DNA from: an uncultured Flavobacteriaceae bacterium
Lineage (GTDB): Bacteria; Bacteroidota; Bacteroidia; Flavobacteriales; Flavobacteriaceae
NCBI GenBank assembly: GCA_947493175.1
Contig: CANLQD010000005.1
Span: forward strand, 248,001 to 312,000
Reading direction: 5' to 3'
DNA: 64,000 bases
A program made the translations under genes and the position numbers. Below, piece after piece: positions 23,280-32,118 of the stretch (the stretch's first letter is position 1; each line of letters opens with the position of its first letter). Under the pieces are notes generated by a model. It worked only from the letters and a program-made list of their open reading frames with translations, had not been told where the DNA came from and did no database searches.

Positions 23280-25668
23280 TCTTTCAGCATATAACCCTAT
23301 TACAGATATTCAGGACAATATCATTTTTGCCAATAATGGCAATGTGGTCTTATGCTATGAAGGTACACTACCAGAAATCTATTCTTTATCCGAAAAGGAT
23401 TTTGAGGATATACACGGTGCTTGGTTTCAAGCTTTGAAATCATTACCTGTTGGTACAGTAGTGCATAAGCAAGATGTTTATCTCAAAAAGTCATACACAT
23501 CAGAACAACTATCAAACAAAACATTTTTAGAAAAAGCCACGCACGACCATTTTAAAGGTCGTGAGTATATGGAACATCGGTGCTTTTTATTCTTCATACT
23601 TACTAAGAACAAAGCATTAAACAACCCTAAATATGTCAATCCTTTCAGAAAAATTTCAAAGGATATTGTTCAGAAACTCGATGACAACATAAACAGTTTT
23701 ATCGGTTCAGTTAGCGATTCTGTTTCCTTTATAAACAATAGCCGAAAGATGACTTTTGTTTCGCTTAAAGCGAAAGACATTCAGCACCTAACAAATGGCT
23801 ATTTCAACGGCTTCAATGAAGGTTTTGATACCGATATCATATTGGATAAAAAAAGCGTCAATATTGGCGAAAACCATTTTGATGCCCTAGCCATTAATAG
23901 CGAACTGTGCTTTGGCGAAAGTGTGCAGAGTAGCAAGACCAATGAGAAATTCACTTCTGACGATTTTGTGTTTCATCAAGGGTTTATTGATGGCTTAGGG
24001 CTTACGCTAAACGAAAACCACATTGTTAATCAAATTCTGTATCTGGATGATAAACAAAAATGGCGAAAGCTGCTGGATAAGAAAGTCGAAGAGCTTAATA
24101 AAAGTTCAAACTTCGGTTCGCAGAATAAAGTGGTACTTGGTAAAATTCAACATATTCTAGACCAAATAAATGCCGATGACAATGCACGGATTATTCGTGG
24201 TCATTTAAACATTGTCTATTGGGCTCGTGAAGCCCGAGAGCTAAATAAAATAGCTTCAAAGATTAAAACCGAATTCAAAGAACTAGACATCATTCCATAC
24301 TATCCAAGAGGTGAAGAACGGAAGAATTATATCCTTAACAGTTACTGCTGTTTCTCTTCTAATTTTTCGAATAATGACTTATATGTAACGGATTTAAAAC
24401 ACGCTTTATGCCTGTTTATTAATAACACCAATTACAATTCTGATGCTACCGGAATCATCTTTAATGACCGCGAACATAATGTTCCTGTTTTAAAAGATGT
24501 TTGGGATGAAAAAAAGAAACGTATCAAGGCACGTAACTTTGCCATTTTTGCACCTACTGGTGAGGGTAAATCGTTCTTGGCCAATAACATATTGCGCCAA
24601 TATTTTGAAAGTGGTGTGCGTTTGGTCATTATAGATTTGGGTGGCTCGTATACCAAATTCGCCAAACTCTATCCTGAGAAATACACGGTGCTTCGTTATG
24701 AAAGTGGCAAAAATCTAGGCATCAATCCTTTTTACATAAGTGATACAAATGATTTGACACCGGAACGATTGGAAGACTTATCGGTTTTCCTATTTGAATT
24801 GTTTGCATCAGATTTAAAAGTAACCAAGGCACAATCGGTTTCCGTAAAGAAGATTCTGCGCCATTACTATGATAGCACTTCTAAGAATCATTCTTTAGAT
24901 GGCTTTTACAGTTTTATAGAAAGGAATCAGAAAGACCTTTTGCAGACCTTAAAAATCCATCCCGACTATTTCAATGTGACGAGCTTCTTACACGTAATGT
25001 CCGAATATGTCGGCGATGGTCTATATAGTTTTCTGTTTGAAGTCAGCGAAGACCAGACCTATAAAATCGAGGACAAACGATTAATAGTTTTTGAACTGGA
25101 TGAAGTAAAGGATAACAAAGAAATCCTGTCCGTAATGTTGAAGCTGATAAAGTCTGCCATCCAAAGAACAATTTGGAAAAACCGAGCTGAAAAAGGAATC
25201 ATCCTTTTTGATGAGTTTGCCAAACAATTGAAGTTTGACAATGTACTGGAAAGTGTGGAATTCTACTATCAAGCCATTCGTAAACAAAATGGTGCGATTG
25301 GGATTATTCTGCAATCCATCAATCAGCTTCCGAATAATTCTACTTCTGCGAGCATACTTGAAAATACACAAGTCATTTACAGCCTAAATAATGAAAAAGG
25401 CTATGACGAATTGGTTAAAAGGCTCAATCTATCTAGCCACGATTTAAACCAATTGAAGTCCATCAAAAACAACCTTTCCGGACCACGGAAGTACACCGAA
25501 ATGTTTATCAAAATCGGCAAGGAAAGTAACATTTTTAGGCTCGAAGTTCCAAAGGAAGTCTATGCAGCTTACCTCACTGATGGAACAGAAAACGAGGTCA
25601 TAATGGCCATTTATGAAAAGACCAATGATATGGAATTGGCAATAAAAGAATTCACATCTAAAACATAA
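23266..25668 (+). CDS. traG: TraG conjugation ATPase (VirB4-like)
   Basis: An 800-residue VirB4-type ATPase powering assembly of the mating channel. It has Walker A APTGEGKSFLANNILRQYF near residue 430, a Walker-B-like segment RLVIIDLGGSYTKFAKLYPE shortly after, and GIILFDEFAKQL near 645. The N-terminal TraG_N domain starts with NPITDIQDNIIFANNGNVVL. Length is close to CTnDOT TraG. It overlaps traF and is followed by traI after 4 bases. Confidence 0.95.
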   Translation: MNKINLSAYNPITDIQDNIIFANNGNVVLCYEGTLPEIYSLSEKDFEDIHGAWFQALKSLPVGTVVHKQDVYLKKSYTSEQLSNKTFLEKATHDHFKGREYMEHRCFLFFILTKNKALNNPKYVNPFRKISKDIVQKLDDNINSFIGSVSDSVSFINNSRKMTFVSLKAKDIQHLTNGYFNGFNEGFDTDIILDKKSVNIGENHFDALAINSELCFGESVQSSKTNEKFTSDDFVFHQGFIDGLGLTLNENHIVNQILYLDDKQKWRKLLDKKVEELNKSSNFGSQNKVVLGKIQHILDQINADDNARIIRGHLNIVYWAREARELNKIASKIKTEFKELDIIPYYPRGEERKNYILNSYCCFSSNFSNNDLYVTDLKHALCLFINNTNYNSDATGIIFNDREHNVPVLKDVWDEKKKRIKARNFAIFAPTGEGKSFLANNILRQYFESGVRLVIIDLGGSYTKFAKLYPEKYTVLRYESGKNLGINPFYISDTNDLTPERLEDLSVFLFELFASDLKVTKAQSVSVKKILRHYYDSTSKNHSLDGFYSFIERNQKDLLQTLKIHPDYFNVTSFLHVMSEYVGDGLYSFLFEVSEDQTYKIEDKRLIVFELDEVKDNKEILSVMLKLIKSAIQRTIWKNRAEKGIILFDEFAKQLKFDNVLESVEFYYQAIRKQNGAIGIILQSINQLPNNSTSASILENTQVIYSLNNEKGYDELVKRLNLSSHDLNQLKSIKNNLSGPRKYTEMFIKIGKESNIFRLEVPKEVYAAYLTDGTENEVIMAIYEKTNDMELAIKEFTSKT

Positions 25669-25672
25669 TATT

Positions 25673-26293
25673 ATGAAATCGAAGATTCACGAATACCAAA
25701 ACAAATTTTTAACGATGAGTAAATCGAAAATTTTAATTATCACAACAGCATTCATCTTTTTACTGCCTGCACGCGCTGCGTGTCAGGGAATGCCTGTTTA
25801 TGACAATACCAACTTTGTAAGCTTGGTAAAGCAGCTTATTGAATCGGGTAAACAGACAGCAGAAATGATTAAGTCTGTAAAATTCTTGAAAGACGCTAAA
25901 GAAGCTATAGAGAAAGTATCTAGTGTTGTCCAACAGCTAAGAGCAGTTGAGGAAATCGCACAAAACAATCAGCGCCTTATCAATGTAATGCAAAATGATT
26001 TACAGGATATTCTGAACTCGCCTTATATCAAGCCAGAAGAAGTTACACGGGTTGCGGAATCGTTCGATGCCATAGTTCAAAACTCATTGGACACGGTTGA
26101 CTTTATGGGTGAAATCTTATCTAGCGATAATTTAAAAATGACTGATGCTGAACGTGCTGAAGTTTTAAAGCAAAAAGAGCTGGAATCTAAAGAAATGGTT
26201 TCAAATATCACGACGAAAACTAGACGTTACAAAGACATCATTTCTTTTAGAAAAATGCAGGATAAAATCAATAACCGAGAAACAAACTACTAA
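25673..26293 (+). CDS. traI: TraI-like conjugation protein (DUF4141)
   Basis: A 206-residue exported coiled-coil protein of the DUF4141/TraI family (VirB5-like position). The signal peptide (SKSKILIITTAFIFLLPARA) follows a 14-residue extension, so the ATG at 25715 is an alternative start. The mature part begins CQGMPVYDNTNFVSLVKQLIE and continues in long helices (KDAKEAIEKVSSVVQQLRAV). Two bases separate it from traJ. Confidence 0.88.
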   Translation: MKSKIHEYQNKFLTMSKSKILIITTAFIFLLPARAACQGMPVYDNTNFVSLVKQLIESGKQTAEMIKSVKFLKDAKEAIEKVSSVVQQLRAVEEIAQNNQRLINVMQNDLQDILNSPYIKPEEVTRVAESFDAIVQNSLDTVDFMGEILSSDNLKMTDAERAEVLKQKELESKEMVSNITTKTRRYKDIISFRKMQDKINNRETNY

Positions 26294-26295
26294 AA

Positions 26296-27138
26296 ATGAC
26301 CGCCGTTATCTTCTTAGGAATTGGGTTGGAATACATCGATACAGTATTCCAGACCATACAGAACAGTAGTTTCTCGCAATACACTATTGCAGGAATGAAA
26401 ACGCTTGCTGTACTGTTCTTTCTGGTTAACATTCTTAAAAAGTACAACGAAGGTATTGCGGATAAAGATGGGTATACTTGGGGGCTCAGTCCAGGGGAAT
26501 TGGCTAAAAATTTTGCGGTCATTCTTCTGGTTATCTTTTCCACGCAGGTTTTAAGTTTTTTCGATGCCATTTTGGTTTCTATTGAAGGTCAGTATCGTGG
26601 CACTGCACCCGCTTTATTACCTCTTCAAATGCAGGATATTCCCATAGAAGAGGATATTAATCTGATGGATGCCGCTAAAAATGCAATGACACTATTGTAT
26701 GAAGCTTTGGTTACACCACTTTTTGGCTTTAAGATATTTGCGTTTATCATCGGTATTATTCTATGGATTTTAGACTTGTTCATCTACCCGCTGTTTTTGG
26801 CCGAACGTTTCTTTCTATTGGGGATAATGCAAGCTTTTTTTCCATTGGTCATTAGCTTGGCAGTCTTTGAAAAGTTCCGGTCGTTGGCTTATACATTTTT
26901 CAAGCTCTATGCAGCCGTCTATATGTTAGTGCCAGCTTTCTTTTTGGTTAATGTGTTTGTTAATGCGCTTTATACTGAAATCAATACGAACTTCTGGACG
27001 AATCTATTCGGAACCGATGTAGGTCAAGGCTTTTTTGCACCAGTCGTTCAGCTAGGTTCGGTAGGTTTTATTGTCTTTTTGAAATTCAAATTATATAAAC
27101 GCGCCACATCCTTTACGCTCAGATTGTTTACTAGCTAA
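26296..27138 (+). CDS. traJ: TraJ conjugation membrane protein (VirB6-like)
   Basis: A 280-residue polytopic protein with about six helices, for example FAVILLVIFSTQVLSFFDAI, FGFKIFAFIIGIILWILDLF and FRSLAYTFFKLYAAVYMLVP. Its place in the tra order and its VirB6-like topology identify TraJ, the inner-membrane channel component. It is intact and lies 5 bases before traK. Confidence 0.9.
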   Translation: MTAVIFLGIGLEYIDTVFQTIQNSSFSQYTIAGMKTLAVLFFLVNILKKYNEGIADKDGYTWGLSPGELAKNFAVILLVIFSTQVLSFFDAILVSIEGQYRGTAPALLPLQMQDIPIEEDINLMDAAKNAMTLLYEALVTPLFGFKIFAFIIGIILWILDLFIYPLFLAERFFLLGIMQAFFPLVISLAVFEKFRSLAYTFFKLYAAVYMLVPAFFLVNVFVNALYTEINTNFWTNLFGTDVGQGFFAPVVQLGSVGFIVFLKFKLYKRATSFTLRLFTS

Positions 27139-27143
27139 TTCCA

Positions 27144-27767
27144 ATGAAAATGAAAACACCTTATAAAAATATCTATGCAGTCTTAAAATTGAACCGATTT
27201 ATCGTGTTGGCTGTTGTCATTTTTGCAATGCTCTCTAGCACCTTTTCACTATGGATAGCATTCAGTACAAACCAAAAAGCACTCAATAGTGCCTTTGCCA
27301 TTAATACCGATGGAAGCATAATTCCGTTGAAGCTCGTTACCCAAAAAGAAAATTTCAGTGTTGAAACTCTTGCTCATTTAGACCTGTTTCACAATTACTT
27401 TTATAATATCGATGCGAGTAATTATGAACGGAATCTAGAAAAGGCACTTTGGTTGGGCAATAGTTCTGTAGATAATCTCTATCGGCAGAAAAAAGCGGAT
27501 GGTGTCTATAACCGATTATTGCAATACTCGCTCGTTCAGAAAGTATTGAGTGTAAATTCAAAAATCGAAGAACAAAATGGAAGTTATGTTTTTAGAACCA
27601 TTACCGTCTTTGAAATCAATAGAGGTTCTATAATAGATACTTATGAATTGGTTTCCAGTGGAAACCTGATTATGGTTGATAGAAATTTTCCAAACAATCC
27701 ACATGGATTATTGATTACCAATTATTTCGAAAACACTTTAAAAAAGCTAAACAATGAAAGCCCATAA
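27144..27767 (+). CDS. traK: TraK conjugation protein (VirB8-like)
   Basis: A 207-residue bitopic protein: a short cytosolic start (MKMKTPYKNIYAVLKLNRF), one membrane helix (IVLAVVIFAMLSSTFSLWIA) and a periplasmic VirB8/NTF2-like domain. It overlaps traM by 14 bases. Landmarks such as LFHNYFYNIDASNYERNLEK and VFEINRGSIIDTYELVSSG match the TraK family of Bacteroidetes elements. Confidence 0.9.
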   Translation: MKMKTPYKNIYAVLKLNRFIVLAVVIFAMLSSTFSLWIAFSTNQKALNSAFAINTDGSIIPLKLVTQKENFSVETLAHLDLFHNYFYNIDASNYERNLEKALWLGNSSVDNLYRQKKADGVYNRLLQYSLVQKVLSVNSKIEEQNGSYVFRTITVFEINRGSIIDTYELVSSGNLIMVDRNFPNNPHGLLITNYFENTLKKLNNESP

Positions 27768-28725
27768 TGGGCATTTAAATCCCACTCTTATGAAGATAGA
27801 AAAAAATAAAATCGTCTTTTCGTCAGTATTGGCAGTGATTTTTATATTCCTAATTTCCTATTCTATGTTGGTTATGGGAGATGATGACAATGAAAATGAG
27901 AACCTTGAACAAACCTTAGTACCAGATTTGGAAGAAAACCAAAAAGAATACGAGTCCAAGCTTGATGCCATCAATGACTTAAAAGAAGTCCGCGAAACCA
28001 ATGCACCTAGCATCTACGACGAAAAACTAATAGATTCTTTGGGCTTTTACGACCCAGATTTAACTGAACACGAAAAAGAACGCATCGTTGATAGTATTTA
28101 TAAGGCCGGCAGAATTAAATATTCTGAAAAGCGATATGAAAACTTTGGACAAAGGAAAATCGCCCAAAAGAATACTCAGCAAATAGACTCAACCGAAATC
28201 AAAAGAGAACAAAAAATTGAAGCTAAAGAATTAGGGCTGGAACATCAGTTGTTTTTTGCAGCTTCGCCTAAACCAGACGAATTATCAACCATCGGCAATA
28301 CCCATGAGACCATATACGCAGTTGTAGATGGTGACCAGGTTGTTCAGGCAAATACCCGATTACGAATGCGCCTAACTAAATCAGCTACTATAAATGGTAA
28401 GCTGATGCCAAAGAATACACCTGTTTTTGGGTTTATCAGTTTTCAGCCCAATCGAGCCTTGATTGAGATTGAAAACATAAAGCATCATCCTACTAAACTT
28501 AAAGCATTCGATTTGCAAGACGGTAGCGAAGGAATTTATGTAGAGAACAACTTTCGGACAGAAGCCACTAGAGAGGTAATGGATGATGTGATTGGCGATA
28601 TTAACATTCCTGCTGTTCCGCAAGTAGGTGGACTGACCCAAGTGTTTAGACGTTCTAATCGAAGGATTAAAGTGACTGTCTTAAACAATTACAAACTTAT
28701 TCTAAAAGCCGATAATCGGCAATAA
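27754..28725 (+). CDS. traM: TraM conjugation protein (VirB10-like)
   Basis: A 323-residue protein with an N-terminal membrane helix (IVFSSVLAVIFIFLISYSML), an acidic proline-poor linker (residues about 45-150) and a C-terminal VirB10-like beta domain (about 190-323) including VVDGDQVVQANTRLRMRLTK and TPVFGFISFQPNRALIEIEN. Start choice: ATG 27754 overlaps traK, and ATG 27790 (MKIEKNKIVFSS) gives the more usual short tail; both remain possible. Confidence 0.9.
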   Translation: MKAHNGHLNPTLMKIEKNKIVFSSVLAVIFIFLISYSMLVMGDDDNENENLEQTLVPDLEENQKEYESKLDAINDLKEVRETNAPSIYDEKLIDSLGFYDPDLTEHEKERIVDSIYKAGRIKYSEKRYENFGQRKIAQKNTQQIDSTEIKREQKIEAKELGLEHQLFFAASPKPDELSTIGNTHETIYAVVDGDQVVQANTRLRMRLTKSATINGKLMPKNTPVFGFISFQPNRALIEIENIKHHPTKLKAFDLQDGSEGIYVENNFRTEATREVMDDVIGDINIPAVPQVGGLTQVFRRSNRRIKVTVLNNYKLILKADNRQ

Positions 28726-28740
28726 TTAAAAGATACTATT

Positions 28741-29565
28741 ATGAAAACGTGTATTATAACCGTAATGATTTTTTGCATAAACTATATTAGCGCTCAACAG
28801 CCACTCGATACCATTTATGCAAACGACACCAAAAACGTAGCCCTCTTTTTTCCGGAACCTATTCGGCAAGGCATAACCGGTTCTGAGAATTTTGTATTTA
28901 CCTACAATCGAGAAAAAGAACAGTATTTTGGATTGCTTCAGGCAAAGCCAGGAAAAGAGAGTAATCTGCTGGTAATCAACAGAAATGGTTCAATTTTTTC
29001 GTATATTGTAAGCTATAAGCAACAACTCACTAAACTTAATTATTTCGTTCCGATATCAAGTAGTATCGGAAATGAAAAGCCGATTACTAAGAATCCGGTT
29101 TTAGCTATCACCCCTGATAAAGGTATTGGTAGTAAGGATTATTTTTACCAAAAATTCTGTACATATCTTCTTGATAGAAAGCAACGAATAGGTCGGATTA
29201 AAAAACGAAATGAAGGCATTGTACTGAGTGTTGAAAATATAGTTTTTGACAAAGAAGAACTCTATTTTGTAATCCAGATTGAAAACAATTCTACATTGGA
29301 TTATGATTTGAATTTCTTGAACATTGCCATCGAAACACGGCAAAAAGGAAAAAAGAAATCGTTACAGCGCTTGCACCAGAAGCCGATTTTAAAACATAAT
29401 CAACCAACCAAAATCAAAGAAAAAGAAACGTGGCGTTTTGTTTACGTAATGCCTAAGTTTTCGTTATCAAATGACCGTAGGGCAATTTTAGAACTCAATG
29501 AAAAAGATGGCGAACGAAATATAAAGCTTAAAATATCGCATAGATTTATTAATAACCCAAATTGA
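28741..29565 (+). CDS. traN: TraN conjugation protein (DUF4138, VirB9-like)
   Basis: A 274-residue exported protein with a signal peptide (MKTCIITVMIFCINYISAQQ). Its beta-rich body begins LDTIYANDTKNVALFFPEPI, then RQGITGSENFVFTYNREKEQ, the TraN/DUF4138 start. The C-terminal half (LYFVIQIENNSTLDYDLNFL) is the Ig-like domain that contacts the outer-membrane part of the channel. It is followed after 7 bases by a lipoprotein gene. Confidence 0.9.
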   Translation: MKTCIITVMIFCINYISAQQPLDTIYANDTKNVALFFPEPIRQGITGSENFVFTYNREKEQYFGLLQAKPGKESNLLVINRNGSIFSYIVSYKQQLTKLNYFVPISSSIGNEKPITKNPVLAITPDKGIGSKDYFYQKFCTYLLDRKQRIGRIKKRNEGIVLSVENIVFDKEELYFVIQIENNSTLDYDLNFLNIAIETRQKGKKKSLQRLHQKPILKHNQPTKIKEKETWRFVYVMPKFSLSNDRRAILELNEKDGERNIKLKISHRFINNPN

Positions 29566-29572
29566 AATCATT

Positions 29573-29938
29573 ATGAAAAGATTACTCATTTGCTCACTCG
29601 TATTATTGTTCCTTTCTTGTTCAGAAAACAAGAATCTATCCCCTTCTGAAACTGCCAAAATTGTAGCTCAGAGTTTTTATCACGGTAATGATTCTAATTT
29701 GAAAAAATACACCACTGCGGAAGGTTATGCAAATCTTTCAAGCATACAAGATATGTTTGCCCAAGACAAAAATTCAGAAGCCAAATTTAAATTGGTCGAT
29801 GAGGCCATGGAAGGCGAAACAGCTTGGATTAAATATTCCACAGCTTATGACCCAAAGCCCGGTATTTTTAAATTGGTTAAAGAAAACGGACAATGGAAGG
29901 TCACACACAACGGACCGAGGGATAAAGGGCCATTTTAG
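29573..29938 (+). CDS. DUF4878-like lipoprotein
   Basis: A 121-residue lipoprotein. The lipobox is LFLSC at residues 13-17, after MKRLLICSLVL. The mature part resembles the DUF4878/NTF2-like fold (SPSETAKIVAQSFYHGNDSN and GIFKLVKENGQWKVTHNGPR). Such lipoproteins often follow traN in flavobacterial elements and may assist the outer-membrane complex or act in entry exclusion; the role is not shown here. Confidence 0.75.
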   Translation: MKRLLICSLVLLFLSCSENKNLSPSETAKIVAQSFYHGNDSNLKKYTTAEGYANLSSIQDMFAQDKNSEAKFKLVDEAMEGETAWIKYSTAYDPKPGIFKLVKENGQWKVTHNGPRDKGPF

Positions 29939-30037
29939 ATAGTTACACACTGTTTTTTGAACCATTTATCAGTCCCCAAAAAGGAACTGAAACACACGAA
30001 CTATGCCCTATTTCTTTGGAATTTAATTATTACACTG

Positions 30038-30697
30038 ATGCAAAAAATACTAAATATAGACTGGAATATTGGCATTAAATCTGTCGCTAATAACAGTGTG
30101 GATTTAGTATTGACCGACCCACCGTATGGAATCAATTACAGAAGTAACAAGAGAGGAAAGCGTCATAAGCGTATACCTAATGACATTAATCTGGACTGGT
30201 TGGGTAATTGGGTAAAAGAGCTAAAACGAGTCTGTAAAAATGATGCCCATCTCTATGTGTTCTGTTCCTGGCATAACGTGGAAGTCTTTAAGTTTTTCCT
30301 TGGCAAAGAATTTAGAATAAAGAACATCTTGATTTGGGAAAAGGAAAATCATGGTACAGGCGACTTAAAAGGTGACTATGCACCAAAATACGAGATGATT
30401 ATCTTCTGCAGTAATGGCGTTAAAAAGTTAAATGGGCGACGTGATTGTAATATCCTTAAAGCTTCTAAAACCAAGAATAATAACCATCCCACCGAAAAAC
30501 CTGTAAACTTGATAAGTTACCTAATCGAGAAAAGTACAAAACCTGGGGAATTAGTTCTAGACACTTTTGGTGGAAGTTGCTCAACAGCTATCGCCAGTAA
30601 GCAAACAGGAAGAGATTGTATTGTCTTTGAGATTGAATTGGATTATTGTATACGTGGGCAAACACGTTTATCTGCCTCTTCTGAGCGCATGTTTTGA
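30038..30697 (+). CDS. Orphan DNA adenine/cytosine-N4 methyltransferase
   Basis: A 219-residue site-specific DNA methyltransferase. Motif IV LVLTDPPYGINYR is near residue 23, with the AdoMet-binding motif I DTFGGSCSTAIASK near 174 preceded by HPTEKPVNLISYLI. The order IV to I marks the beta class. The start at 30038 (MQKILNIDWNIGIKSV) is chosen because the upstream extension is unlike the family. No restriction enzyme is nearby, so it probably protects the element from host restriction or modifies transfer DNA. It ends the + strand transfer operon. Confidence 0.88.
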   Translation: MQKILNIDWNIGIKSVANNSVDLVLTDPPYGINYRSNKRGKRHKRIPNDINLDWLGNWVKELKRVCKNDAHLYVFCSWHNVEVFKFFLGKEFRIKNILIWEKENHGTGDLKGDYAPKYEMIIFCSNGVKKLNGRRDCNILKASKTKNNNHPTEKPVNLISYLIEKSTKPGELVLDTFGGSCSTAIASKQTGRDCIVFEIELDYCIRGQTRLSASSERMF

Positions 30698-30721
30698 TAA
30701 TCGAATCTTAAATTCAGAACA

Positions 30722-30960
30722 TCAAGCATTGTCTCTCAATAACTCATTTGTATAAAATTCTGTAAATGGATATGTATTTGAATAGTATGCAGTAATTCCG
30801 TTATTATAAGGACAATTTTCTGATTTAGAATTTTCCATAAATTTTGGAAATTCAGCGTTAGGATTCGTTTTTTATCCCCAAAGTTCAAAATAGGGTTTTG
30901 CCTCGTCAATAATTTCAAACTCTTGATGTTTGAGAATTTTTGGGTCGATTAAAAAAGGCT
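30722..30960 (-). pseudogene. Gene remnant on the - strand with an in-frame stop
   Basis: Read on the - strand, this noncoding stretch gives a coherent peptide, LIDPKILKHQEFEIIDEAKP then YFELWG, one stop, then KTNPNAEFPKFMENSKSENC and ITAYYSNTYPFTEFYTNELL before a second stop. Composition and lack of a start indicate a decayed gene. I do not recognise the family. Together with the next remnant it fills most of the 519-base gap between the methyltransferase and the outer-membrane gene. Confidence 0.45.
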
Positions 30961-31087
30961 TTCCTTATCGGGCGACGGTACTTTTTACCTTGCCGATAGT
31001 GCTATTACCGAACAAATACTTCAAAGCAAAAAACACCTCAAGGAAAATGCCCCTGATTATATTTATAAATTTAAAATCTTGGAATAG
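30953..31087 (+). pseudogene. 3' remnant of a gene on the + strand
   Basis: A start-less frame reads LSLSGDGTFYLADSAITEQI then LQSKKHLKENAPDYIYKFKI and a stop. It looks like the C-terminus of a real protein whose 5' part was lost, directly next to the - strand remnant. Behind it, AGCCTGTTAAG and CTTAAACAGGTT (about 31105-31160) form a loose inverted repeat. Confidence 0.4.
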
Positions 31088-31215
31088 GATTGGCTTTTAA
31101 TGAGAGCCTGTTAAGGGATTTATCAGCTGTTTTTACTGTTACAAATTCTTAAACAGGTTCTGTGTATTATTCATATTGCCATTTCTTAGATGCCTTAAAA
31201 GCTTAAAAAATACTT

Positions 31216-32106
31216 CTACAAATAATCTTTGGGATTTACGCTGATGTAAATTGATGCACCAAACGTCGGTTGAATTCCAAAGTTCACAGAATCGATGTCA
31301 TTTGTTCTATCCTCATAATAGGTTAATATGTTAAGCGGTGTAAACCCAGCTTGTAGGTTTAAGTAGACAGGTTTCGCGATTTTATAACTCAGCCCTAGTG
31401 ATAGGTTAAGCATTGTCTGATTATAGTTGCTTCCAGCATCTTTATCCAAAATAAATCTATCGTTGTCAAAACGTTCCTCAAACCGTAACCTCCAATTATC
31501 GTTAAGATTATATTCAATAATTGATAACAAAGGGAACGTTACATTGTAGTTCCATTTTCCTTCACCAGTGGTTCCAATAAAAATAAACGCAGGCGCAGGA
31601 AATCCTATTTCTTCTATATATTGAACCGAAGCGCCTATTTGGTTTCCTTTGCTGTTATTGATTAAGAATCCTGCACCATACCTATAGTAGCTATTGCTTA
31701 AATTCCAGTCAACACCGCTATTTATGCCTTGGCTTATAGCGGCAACGCCCAATATGTTCCATTTCTCATTGATGGGAAATACTCCTTTAAGGAATAGCCT
31801 TGTCAGGTTTCCAGTGGACGGCTCTTCAACGGTGTTCCCCCAATTGTTAAAACGTTGCCCCATAATTTTATGGGATAACTCTGGTAAAATAATGGCATTG
31901 CGTTTTCCGAATGTAATGGGATATCTAAAGGCAGCTTCGACAATTTGTTGCTCTGTACGTTCCGCATCTTCAAATCCGGTGAAATCGGTGCTAGATACGT
32001 CGGTGCTCGGTGTAAACTGGTAGCGCAAGGTAAAAGGTTCAAATATTTGTGCCTTTGCAAAAGCAAAAACGTTTAGTAAAATAAAGGTTACTATTAGCTT
32101 TTTCAT
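31216..32106 (-). CDS. DUF6268-like outer-membrane beta-barrel protein
   Basis: A 296-residue protein with a signal peptide (MKKLIVTFILLNVFAFAKAQ) and repeated amphipathic strands typical of an outer-membrane barrel, for example IGASVQYIEEIGF and WRLRFEERFDNDRFILD, ending in a strand of the IYISVNPKDYL type. It is the last gene of the - strand efflux operon, 12 bases behind the RND pump. A role as an accessory porin or envelope protein of the pump is inferred from cotranscription. Confidence 0.75.
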   Translation of the reverse strand: MKKLIVTFILLNVFAFAKAQIFEPFTLRYQFTPSTDVSSTDFTGFEDAERTEQQIVEAAFRYPITFGKRNAIILPELSHKIMGQRFNNWGNTVEEPSTGNLTRLFLKGVFPINEKWNILGVAAISQGINSGVDWNLSNSYYRYGAGFLINNSKGNQIGASVQYIEEIGFPAPAFIFIGTTGEGKWNYNVTFPLLSIIEYNLNDNWRLRFEERFDNDRFILDKDAGSNYNQTMLNLSLGLSYKIAKPVYLNLQAGFTPLNILTYYEDRTNDIDSVNFGIQPTFGASIYISVNPKDYL

Positions 32107-32118
32107 TTTTAATCTGTG

